From Ohtaekwangia sp036503775 (GTDB taxonomy: Bacteria; Bacteroidota; Bacteroidia; Cytophagales; Cyclobacteriaceae): a stretch of 30,153 bases of DNA. Below are positions 23,775 through 30,153 of this stretch, piece after piece. The DNA lies in assembly GCA_036503775.1 (NCBI GenBank), contig DASXWH010000123.1, positions 1-30,153 on the forward strand, read 5' to 3'. The notes under the pieces were generated by a model, which was not told the DNA's origin, searched no databases, and saw only the letters and a list, made by a program, of their open reading frames with translations. Position numbers and translations under genes: made by a program. Position 1 is the first letter of the stretch; every line of letters starts with the position of its first letter.

Positions 23775-24706
23775 TTACGTATCACGGTTCCGGAACCTGT
23801 AAATAATAATCCCTACCAGTACCAGCAATACCACGCCAGCAATAATTTCCTTTGTGTATGACCTGGGTCGTGTCGGTTTATAGTCGACAGGAGGTAAATC
23901 TTTTTTTATCATGCCCACAACCCATTTATACCGTGACTCCAAAAGTTTCCCGCCATAACCATATTCCTTAGCCTTCTCATAGTCAATGCGTGCTTCTACG
24001 TACTCACCCAGTAACAATTTGATATTCCCCAGGTCAAGCAACAACTGCGCTACGATCTTGTCCGGAGGGTTAACAAAAGACATCCGCTCATTCAACTGGT
24101 AGTACAACGCCAGGGCCAGCCGGGCTAACTGGTCACGTGTGAGATCGGAAGCCGGAAATTCACCGTCACCAAAATGCGTGTTCAATAAATGCCGGGTGGT
24201 GTAATGTGTCTCTCCTTTGATTTTTGCTCGAGGATATTTACATGGATCCACTCGGAATAATCATGTGAACTGCTGTCGATCGCTACCGCTTTCTTTATCC
24301 ATTGTAATGCCGCCTGATTATTTCCGGCAAGTTCATAGGCGGTTCCAATGTTGGAGGCCGTGGAGTACCGGCCGGGTTCTGTTTTATCAATTTCCAGGTA
24401 GAGCGCAATGGCTTTATCATATTCACCCAGTATGATCAGTAAAATACCTTTGTCGGAGAGGTAGTCCAGGTCGTTAGTGACTTTATACAAACTGTCCAGC
24501 TCGGCCACCCCTGCCCTGTATATTTCCGGTGAAGAAAACCGGTGACCAAACGGAATCATTCCTTCAAAGTCTTCATAAACAAACAGTCCGTTTTTAAGTA
24601 TGAGCGTCTCGCCATTCAGGCATCCATAGCTTATCCGGAATGACGAAAATATCAGAGTAAGCAGTAATGTGCTTTTTATAACGGCTGTTGATCTTCCTGT
24701 TTTCAT
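23775..24706 (-). pseudogene. TPR-repeat exported protein, frame broken in an A-run
   Basis: Two overlapping minus-strand frames form one protein. The 5' part starts at 24706 (MKTGRSTAVIKSTLLLTLIF, a signal peptide), holds TPR-like helices (ILLIILGEYDKAIALYLEID; ASNIGTAYELAGNNQAALQW) and reads SEWIHVNILEQKSK before going off frame. The 3' part resumes with KIKGETHYTTRHLLNTHFGD, adds another TPR helix pair (LLLDLGNIKLLLGEYVEARI) and ends in a membrane helix (EIIAGVVLLVLVGIIIYRF). Adding one A to the run of five (24221-24225, T on the plus strand) gives a continuous product of about 310 residues, reading ILEQKIKGETH. The intact protein would be anchored by its C-terminal helix. Real decay, slippage or an assembly indel cannot be told apart here. 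Confidence 0.85.
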
Positions 24707-24784
24707 AGGGAATGCTGATACGGACGACAATGCATGTTCATCGGAAATTTAGTGAAAGTCCTGAAACCTATTGTCAGCATCACT

Positions 24785-25366
24785 TCACTGGAATTGTTTT
24801 GGTTTCTGATGCTTTGCCGCCAGCCGGGCAATCTCATCAATTCTCTTTTGCCTTGTCTCCGGACGTCTGGCCAGCACCAGCCATTGCAGCATCATTTTTC
24901 TAACCGATTTGCTCAGCCTCTTAAAATAGGATTTTGAACCCGGCTCTTTTTTGAAAGCTGCTGCCAGGTCTTTTGGTATGGTCAGTTTTTCTACGGCATC
25001 GAGTATGGACCAAGATCCATTTTTTTTAGCCAGCTCAACAGACGCCATTCCGGCTTCCGTCATGCGCCCTTCCCCGATCAGTTGTTTTACCTTCTCCTTG
25101 TTGATCTTCGACCACGTGCCCCGCGGTTTACGCAGGCTGAAGAACTGTAAGAATTTTTCTTCGTCCAGCGGCTTGCGTTTGCTGTCTACCCAGCCAAAGC
25201 ATAATGCCTCGTCTACGGCATCGCTCCAGCGTATAACCGGTTTATCCGAATCCTTTTTATAGAGCATAAGCCAGACGGCAGGTTTTGACCTGTGGTTCTT
25301 TTTCAACCACCGTCTCCACTCCTGCACACTGGCCGGGCAAAAGGTTTCGATCGCTGTCTTTTCCAT
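24785..25366 (-). CDS. YdeI/OmpD-associated (OmdA-like) protein
   Basis: A 193-residue protein, start at 25366 (MEKTAIETFCPASVQEWRRW); the frame extends to 25777, but that stretch overlaps the KOW gene and its promoter and is not credible. Family features are IRWSDAVDEALCFGWVDSKR, the KPRGTWSKINKEKV block and the C-terminal helical YdeI region (AFKKEPGSKSYFKRLSKSVR, then MMLQWLVLARRPETRQKRID). Members are widespread, cytoplasmic and of unclear function; some are reported in peptide or stress responses. A full -7 box lies just upstream on the minus strand. Confidence 0.9.
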   Translation of the reverse strand: MEKTAIETFCPASVQEWRRWLKKNHRSKPAVWLMLYKKDSDKPVIRWSDAVDEALCFGWVDSKRKPLDEEKFLQFFSLRKPRGTWSKINKEKVKQLIGEGRMTEAGMASVELAKKNGSWSILDAVEKLTIPKDLAAAFKKEPGSKSYFKRLSKSVRKMMLQWLVLARRPETRQKRIDEIARLAAKHQKPKQFQ

Positions 25367-25389
25367 TTCTGTTTTTAATTGATGCTGCA

Positions 25390-25397
25390 CAAACTTA
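25390..25397 (-). promoter_or_regulatory. -7 box TAAGTTTG for the OmdA-like gene
   Basis: On the minus strand a full TAnnTTTG match, 23 bases upstream of the ATG at 25366. It lies in the 174-base divergent region shared with the KOW gene, which has TATCTTTT (25501-25508) on the plus strand. Confidence 0.5.
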
Positions 25398-25540
25398 ACC
25401 TGGACGTGTGACAACCCTATGTCAATAAGATAATACTTGAATAACCATACACACTCCATGCAGTTCCCTGAGATCCGCAGCGGAGATGATGAAAAAATAT
25501 TATCTTTTCCGATACAAAATTTAATTAACACCGTATTCCT

Positions 25541-25732
25541 ATGAAAACTCAAACCACCCCAGCCGTAAAAGATGGTGACGCCTGCAACGTAGTGAGCGGA
25601 ACGCATGCCGGTAAATCCGGAACCGTTCGTGACATCAACACCAGCAAGACAGGTCAGATCACGATAACCGTTGTACAGAAAAACGGTGTCCGGTTCAAGA
25701 CGCTGGCAAAGAATGTTGTGGTGGCTAAATGA
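25541..25732 (+). CDS. stand-alone KOW-domain protein
   Basis: A 63-residue protein made almost only of one KOW motif: VKDGDACNVVSGTHAGKSGT followed by VRDINTSKTGQITITV and GVRFKTLAKNVVVAK. The VxxGxxxGxxG pattern is that of ribosomal protein L24 and NusG/Spt5 KOW modules, which bind RNA or proteins. It lacks the rest of L24 or NusG, and no ribosomal genes are near. Upstream TATCTTTT (25501-25508) could be its -7 box. It is flanked by unrelated genes, so the role is open. Confidence 0.85.
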   Translation: MKTQTTPAVKDGDACNVVSGTHAGKSGTVRDINTSKTGQITITVVQKNGVRFKTLAKNVVVAK

Positions 25733-25773
25733 AACAACTATCTCCATCCCTAACTTCGGATGATCATGACGGT

Positions 25774-27495
25774 TCACTTCCGATCCCGGATCAGCGCATA
25801 CGTAAACTCAAGTACCGCATCTCTTCCTGAGATGAAATCATCCAGCGATGGCGTAACCGGATAATCAGGAAGAACACCTCTGCCCCGCTGTACAGGATTT
25901 TCCGGTATGGCCAGAATGGTTTTCCATGTAGGTATCTTCACACCGATCTTACTGTTGGGAAGCACCAGTCCATACATGGCACCGCTACTGTATGAACGAT
26001 ATTCACCTCCCGTCTCCTCGCCCACCACAAAAATATTATCGCGTTGTGCCGCCAGCGATGTGAGGTCGGTACTCGCGGAATAATTTCTGCCATCGGCCAG
26101 AATGTAAACCGTTCCCGTGAATGACATACGTGACGGCTGTTGTACACCAAGGTATGATTCACCTTCCCACAAATAATAGCCTTTACCTGAATCTTTCAGG
26201 CTGCTGAAATGCTGTTCTATTTCTCTTCGTGATGTCGCGTAGGGCCTGAAGGTGAGGTCCGCATCAAACACGGAAGCGTCATTGGATTTGATCTCAATGC
26301 GCTCATACACCCGGAAGGGTTCTGTCACCAGGTATGACATCAGCTCCGCGACCTGCTCTTCTTCACGGATGCCCTGGTTGCCGCGGAGATCAATGATCAG
26401 GTATTGCACGTGCGCATCGCGGATGCGTTTGAAATACACCTGTATAGAATCCTTAAAGACGTGGGAATCTTCAATGCGGAAGTAAGCGGTCTTCAGTGTG
26501 TCGTTGATTTGTAATTCCAGTGCAGACTTCTTCCAGCGGTATACCTGTTGCAACGAAAGATGCCGAAAGGAATCCTGTAGTCCCTGTGTTGTCACGGTAC
26601 TGGTTTCACCGGATAATGTTTTAAGCATAATCGTATACGTATCACATTCTTCCACGAACAATGAAAAGAACCAGGGGAAGTAATCGTTGAGCGCGGCCAT
26701 CCGGCCCGTGTCGCTGAAACCATCAGCTGGAATAAAAGGCCAGACCATCGAACGGATCTGTTCCGGTGTTCTTCCGTTGATGCGCATGATTTCTGTACCA
26801 CGAGGAAAGGACAGATCTGGAACCAGTGACTCTTTTACATAGAGCCGGTCACCGAAATACTGTACGTTGAATGGAAAAATATGCTGCTTCGTTTTGTACC
26901 ACCAATCGGTCACGCCATGCCGCGTGTGCATATTACGTACGTTACCCACATGCCATGCAATGAGCCGGTAAAACTCACTGTGCGTCATGGGCTGCTGGCA
27001 CAATTGCCAGGAACTATCTTTCAGCGCCTGCCATTGTTGTTCGCTGATGTAGTCGAACAGACCGGTATGCATTTTCTCCATGAGTGTATAAAACTTTTTA
27101 TAATCTTCCTGCAATTCTTTGGGCGTATACTCCTTACGCCAGAATTTACTGAACACGATCACTTCATTCAGCATCGTAATGTCTCTCGCCAGGCCGATCT
27201 GCACGTCAAGCTTATCCTGTACAGCAGCAAGTGGAAGGTGCTTCGTCCGGTATCCCACATAGCTCACCACGAGTGTATCAGTCGCGCTGAACGTGTGGAG
27301 TTGCCATCTGAATTTTCCCTGATCATCTGAAAGTATTCCACCCGATTGCCGTGCAAGCCGGATAGATGCGTTGGCCAGCGGCAGACCGGTTTCCTGATCG
27401 GAGACAACACCGGCTATCGTAACGGTCGCCTGACAGTATGTAGTTACAGGTAACAGCAGGCACCACAACAGGGAAAAATATAAAGATCGATGCAT
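25774..27495 (-). CDS. exported S41-family peptidase with CarboxypepD_reg-like domain
   Basis: A 573-residue protein, start at 27495 (MHRSLYFSLLWCLLLPVTTY); a longer frame to 27531 only adds 12 basic residues ahead of the signal peptide. Residues about 25-100 form a CarboxypepD_reg-like beta-sandwich (TIAGVVSDQETGLPLANASI, then VSYVGYRTKHLPL). The rest is a C-terminal processing-type S41 domain: QYLIIDLRGNQGIREEEQV, then DGRNYSASTDLTSL with the candidate nucleophile Ser473, GEETGGEYRSY and LPNSKIGVKIPTWK. Residues NNTTW-like PDZ content is not obvious. It is presumably a periplasmic or surface protease; substrate unknown. It is divergent from the Crp-type regulator. Confidence 0.9.
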   Translation of the reverse strand: MHRSLYFSLLWCLLLPVTTYCQATVTIAGVVSDQETGLPLANASIRLARQSGGILSDDQGKFRWQLHTFSATDTLVVSYVGYRTKHLPLAAVQDKLDVQIGLARDITMLNEVIVFSKFWRKEYTPKELQEDYKKFYTLMEKMHTGLFDYISEQQWQALKDSSWQLCQQPMTHSEFYRLIAWHVGNVRNMHTRHGVTDWWYKTKQHIFPFNVQYFGDRLYVKESLVPDLSFPRGTEIMRINGRTPEQIRSMVWPFIPADGFSDTGRMAALNDYFPWFFSLFVEECDTYTIMLKTLSGETSTVTTQGLQDSFRHLSLQQVYRWKKSALELQINDTLKTAYFRIEDSHVFKDSIQVYFKRIRDAHVQYLIIDLRGNQGIREEEQVAELMSYLVTEPFRVYERIEIKSNDASVFDADLTFRPYATSRREIEQHFSSLKDSGKGYYLWEGESYLGVQQPSRMSFTGTVYILADGRNYSASTDLTSLAAQRDNIFVVGEETGGEYRSYSSGAMYGLVLPNSKIGVKIPTWKTILAIPENPVQRGRGVLPDYPVTPSLDDFISGRDAVLEFTYALIRDRK

Positions 27496-27608
27496 AGGAA
27501 ATTGTCGTTTCCTGACGGTACACCTAACCATTCAAAAGGTTCATTACTATCACTGGTTTTTTACCGTAACGCCTTACACTACGCTCTGTTTGGTATCATC
27601 AACCTTTG

Positions 27609-27616
27609 TACATTTG
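27609..27616 (+). promoter_or_regulatory. -7 box TACATTTG for the Crp-type regulator
   Basis: A full TAnnTTTG match ending 8 bases before the ATG at 27625, with TTTG (27589-27592) 16 bases upstream as a possible -33 element. The mRNA leader would be about 4-5 bases. Confidence 0.55.
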
Positions 27617-27624
27617 TTTCATCC

Positions 27625-28206
27625 ATGAAATCCAGGTTACTCAAGCAGGCCTTTGATCCGTTCTATGAAATTCCCCTGGCGGCCTGGGAGCCGCTGGCGG
27701 AAATGAGTGAGATCATCACGGTAAAAAAAGAAACGGTAGTCAAGGAGGCGGGCAAGACCGAGCGCCATGTGAACCTGGTACTGGAAGGAAGCATGTGTAT
27801 TCTTCTCTGGAACAATGCTGACTTCGTCTGTACTGATATGCTGTTTGAAAATGAATTCGCCTGCGAATATTTATCCTTTCTCACCCGGAAGCCTACACCC
27901 TATGAAGTGCGCACCATGGAAGACAGCCGTGTGCTTCGCTTCTCCCACCAGGCGATGGAGAAGTTCACCACTACCAGCAGGTATGGTGACAAGCTCTGGA
28001 GTCATGCCACGCAGGCATTATATGTAGACAAACTGCAGCAACAGCTGGAGTTGCTCGCGCTCACGGCTGCTGATCGCTATTCACGGGCGATGGAACTCCA
28101 GGGCAACCTCGTGCAGCGCATACCGCAGAAGTACATGGCATCCTACCTGGGTGTCACGCAGCAAAGTCTCAGTCGCATGAGGCGTAACCTGAAAAAGAAA
28201 AAGTAG
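27625..28206 (+). CDS. Crp/Fnr-family transcriptional regulator
   Basis: A 193-residue protein, start at 27625 (MKSRLLKQAFDPFYEIPLAA), supported by a -7 box just upstream; the frame is open to 27490, but that would cover the promoter. Residues about 20-120 form a cyclic-nucleotide-binding-like barrel (VNLVLEGSMCILLW; TPYEVRTMEDSRVLRFSHQA). The long dimer helix is followed by a winged helix-turn-helix (IPQKYMASYLGVTQQSLSRM). The phosphate-binding cassette of true cAMP receptors is not recognisable, which is usual for Bacteroidota members, so the ligand is unknown. The downstream palindrome at 28214-28229 is a candidate operator. Confidence 0.92.
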   Translation: MKSRLLKQAFDPFYEIPLAAWEPLAEMSEIITVKKETVVKEAGKTERHVNLVLEGSMCILLWNNADFVCTDMLFENEFACEYLSFLTRKPTPYEVRTMEDSRVLRFSHQAMEKFTTTSRYGDKLWSHATQALYVDKLQQQLELLALTAADRYSRAMELQGNLVQRIPQKYMASYLGVTQQSLSRMRRNLKKKK

Positions 28207-28213
28207 ATCGCTT

Positions 28214-28229
28214 TTTACCCTAGGGTAAA
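28214..28229. promoter_or_regulatory. perfect 16-bp palindrome TTTACCCTAGGGTAAA, candidate operator
   Basis: A perfect palindrome 7 bases after the Crp-type stop and 42 bases before the amine-oxidase ATG. TTTAC-N6-GTAAA has the same half-site spacing as the CRP site (TGTGA-N6-TCACA). TTCTTTTG at 28251-28258 (one base off the -7 consensus) would place the palindrome centre near -41, the class II activator position. The link to the neighbouring regulator is inferred. Confidence 0.55.
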
Positions 28230-28271
28230 TAACGTCTCATATCGCTGCTGTTCTTTTGAGAAAAAAGGACT

Positions 28272-29633
28272 ATGAAGCGAAGAGATTTTATTACCCGTGC
28301 CGGATGGCTGGCGGCCCTACCCTTTCTTTCTGCCGCAGCATTGGGGAAATCATCGGTGCCTAAAAAAGTGTTGATCATTGGTGCCGGTATGGCAGGCGCT
28401 GCCGCTGCGCGAAAATTAAAAGATAGGGGCTGTGAAGTAACCTTGCTCGAAGCGCGGAATCGAACCGGTGGACGCATTCACACACACCGCGACTGGGGAT
28501 ATCCTGTCGAGTTGGGTGCGAACTGGATCCACGATGCCGGTGATACGGATAATCCATTGTTGTCGCTCGCAGAAAAACTGGACATCAGCATTCGTAAAAC
28601 CAATTTCAACTCCATCGGCTTGTTTGACCTCGAAGGCAACACGGTAAACAAGATTGCCATAGCGCGTTTTTACCTGCAGTTCAACAAAGCATTCAAACAG
28701 GGCGCTCCGGAATTGCTGGTGAAAGAAACGGATGCTTCACTCGCAGAGATGGTTGACTATGTTACCCGGGATAAAAAATATTCTGAAAAAGAAAAAGCAA
28801 TACTGGCGCTGATCACCGAGGGCATGGCGAACACGCTGGGCACTGCTCTGGACAATGGCTCTGCGAAATATTATCTCACACAGCCTATAACCAAAGCTCC
28901 ACTCGACTTCCTGGTTACCGGTGGATACCAGCGTGTAGTAGACTACCTGCTGCGCGACATTCCGGTTGAGCTGAATACCGTTGTACGCGAAATCAGAACG
29001 GACAACGAACGGTTAGAGATCATCACCGAACAAACAACGTATCCAGCAGACTTTGTGATCGTCACTGTACCCATCAGCATCCTGCAACAGCAACGGATCA
29101 TATTCAGCCCGGCACTGCCCCACTGGAAAATAAATTCCTTTTCAAAAATGCAGCTGGGGTTATTCAACAAAGTAGTGATGGAGTTTCATTCGAAGTTCTG
29201 GAAAGGTGACAAGCACTTTTACATGCATAACACTTCGTTGGGGAATGCTTTCGGAGGCGCACTTAATTATGATCATTACCTGAACAAACCCGTGCTGATC
29301 AGCATGCCGGTGGATCGTTCCGCGAAGTGGGTAGAAGAAAATGATACAGAAACCATTCAGGCAACGTGGAAAGAAATCCTTCACAAAGCTCATCGCGGAA
29401 AAGAAATTGAATTCAAAAACATCCTCGTCACGCGGTGGCAGGGTGATGACTATGCACGGGGTTCATACTCGCATGTTCCGGTTGGTTCCGTAGCAGCAGA
29501 TTTTGAAGCACTGCAACAGGAAGTGGGGAGAATTCATTTTGCCGGTGAAGCAACACAGGTGACGCAGCATGGCACGGTGCAGGGGGCATATAATTCAGGA
29601 GTGCGTGAGGCGATGAAAATTTTGAGTATGTAG
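28272..29633 (+). CDS. Tat-exported flavin monoamine oxidase family protein
   Basis: A 453-residue FAD-dependent amine oxidase. The N-terminus carries a twin-arginine signal (MKRRDFITRAGWLAALPFLS), so the folded flavoprotein should be exported. The FAD-binding Rossmann motif GAGMAG is at residues 37-42 with the acidic end of strand 2 at Glu60, followed by RTGGR (64-68) and the substrate-side VELGANWIHDAGD. The closing FAD motif is IHFAGEATQVTQHGTVQGAY. Polyamine oxidases and monoamine oxidases share this layout; the substrate cannot be read from sequence. It follows the Crp-type regulator by 65 bases and has a good AAGGA ribosome site at 28264-28269. Confidence 0.93.
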   Translation: MKRRDFITRAGWLAALPFLSAAALGKSSVPKKVLIIGAGMAGAAAARKLKDRGCEVTLLEARNRTGGRIHTHRDWGYPVELGANWIHDAGDTDNPLLSLAEKLDISIRKTNFNSIGLFDLEGNTVNKIAIARFYLQFNKAFKQGAPELLVKETDASLAEMVDYVTRDKKYSEKEKAILALITEGMANTLGTALDNGSAKYYLTQPITKAPLDFLVTGGYQRVVDYLLRDIPVELNTVVREIRTDNERLEIITEQTTYPADFVIVTVPISILQQQRIIFSPALPHWKINSFSKMQLGLFNKVVMEFHSKFWKGDKHFYMHNTSLGNAFGGALNYDHYLNKPVLISMPVDRSAKWVEENDTETIQATWKEILHKAHRGKEIEFKNILVTRWQGDDYARGSYSHVPVGSVAADFEALQQEVGRIHFAGEATQVTQHGTVQGAYNSGVREAMKILSM

Positions 29634-29719
29634 AAAACCTGTTTACCGTTGACTGGCAACTCGTGAAAGACACTGGCTTCATTTTTTACAAAGTCTACTG
29701 CAAATGATCCATTGAATGT

Positions 29720-30097
29720 ATGAGTCTGAATGTGCGGTATATTGTCCATAGTGTAGACGATGCGCTTCATTTTTACACCAGGATGCTGGGATTCAAGGTT
29801 GATTTTCATCCTGCACCGGGATTCGCTGCGTTGTCAAAAGAGAATCTGAAATTATACCTCAACCAGCCCGGAGCCGGTGGTGCCGGACAATCCATGAAAG
29901 ACGGAGCTGTTCCCGAACCCGGAGGATGGAACCGCTTTCAGATCGAAGTGGATGACCTGGAAAAGTTTGTTGGTGAACTGCGCCAGAAAGGTGCTTCCTT
30001 CCGGAGCGATATCATCACCGGACAAGGTGGCAAGCAGGCGCTGCTGCAGGATCCTTCAGGGAATCTGATCGAGCTTTTTGAGGGGAAGAAAGATTGA
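29720..30097 (+). CDS. VOC-family (glyoxalase/dioxygenase-like) protein
   Basis: A 125-residue single-module VOC protein: NVRYIVHSVDDALHFYTRML with GF at the N-terminus, FQIEVDDLEKFVGELRQKGA in the middle, and LLQDPSGNLIELFE at the end. His9 and the late Glu of LIELFE are candidate metal ligands; the usual second-half His is replaced in FQIEVDD (RFQIEV), so catalysis by metal is uncertain. Such proteins include glyoxalase, fosfomycin resistance and binding proteins. It is 86 bases after the amine oxidase gene on the same strand. Confidence 0.88.
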   Translation: MSLNVRYIVHSVDDALHFYTRMLGFKVDFHPAPGFAALSKENLKLYLNQPGAGGAGQSMKDGAVPEPGGWNRFQIEVDDLEKFVGELRQKGASFRSDIITGQGGKQALLQDPSGNLIELFEGKKD

Positions 30098-30153
30098 AGA
30101 CGAAGATTACATTTCACCAGTACTGGTCGCCTGATCATTTCAGAGTCCTGGAG

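Noticed and set aside
25367..25777. N-terminal extension of the OmdA-like gene to 330 residues
   Set aside because: The extension covers the divergent KOW gene and a full -7 box; the family start fits the ATG at 25366.
26881..27330. 149-residue plus-strand open frame
   Set aside because: It lies antisense within the S41 peptidase gene, with no recognisable domain.

Overview
The window reads as a chromosomal segment of a Bacteroidota bacterium, most likely an environmental Cytophagales or Chitinophagales relative. The signs are the TAnnTTTG type of -7 promoter box in front of many genes, a C-terminal domain of the type IX secretion kind, several outer-membrane beta-barrel and lipoprotein genes, a CarboxypepD_reg/S41 fusion, and weak Shine-Dalgarno sites. 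Gene order is dense and strands switch often. I see no tRNA, rRNA, CRISPR array, prophage or transposase.

Layout. 1-4830 (minus): an operon of two secreted GH78 alpha-L-rhamnosidases; the downstream one runs off the left edge. 5037-7814 (plus): lutABC, the iron-sulfur L-lactate oxidation complex, divergent from the rhamnosidases. 7866-9726: a frameshifted Nudix hydrolase, an AraC-type regulator and a secreted NTF2-like protein. 9728-11257 (minus): a membrane-anchored MepA-like LAS metallopeptidase and a GNAT acetyltransferase. 11327-14882: envelope proteins (beta-barrels, a small lipoprotein with a T9SS-like tail, small exported proteins). 14927-16246: mtaB. 16529-16696: a 55-residue lipoprotein that is easy to miss, followed by 460 bases without a gene that are filled by successive imperfect hairpins. 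17159-20995: a DUF1573 protein, trpS, a small conserved protein and hppD. 21064-23692: an acyltransferase, a single-domain response regulator, a DinB-like protein and a TerC-family membrane protein. 23775-25732: a TPR protein broken by a one-base shift in an A-run, a YdeI/OmdA-like protein and a stand-alone KOW protein. 25774-30097: an S41 protease, a Crp-type regulator, a flavin amine oxidase and a VOC protein.

Functional links. Rhamnose catabolism ends in L-lactaldehyde and L-lactate, so rhamnosidases divergent from lutABC make biochemical sense: rhamnosides are cut outside the cytoplasm and L-lactate is later oxidised to pyruvate. The other genes are mostly single housekeeping or envelope functions. 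A 16-bp palindrome between the Crp-type regulator and the amine oxidase has CRP-like half-site spacing and is a candidate operator.

The most unusual content is non-coding: a hairpin array at 16704-17159, and several intergenic inverted repeats of one design (15-30 nt arms around a roughly 30-nt spacer) with unrelated sequences, at the ends of lutA, trpS and hppD and around the response regulator. Two genes carry apparent one-base deletions, which could be real decay or assembly error. I do not see a convincing new multi-gene system; the hairpin array is the best candidate for something undescribed.
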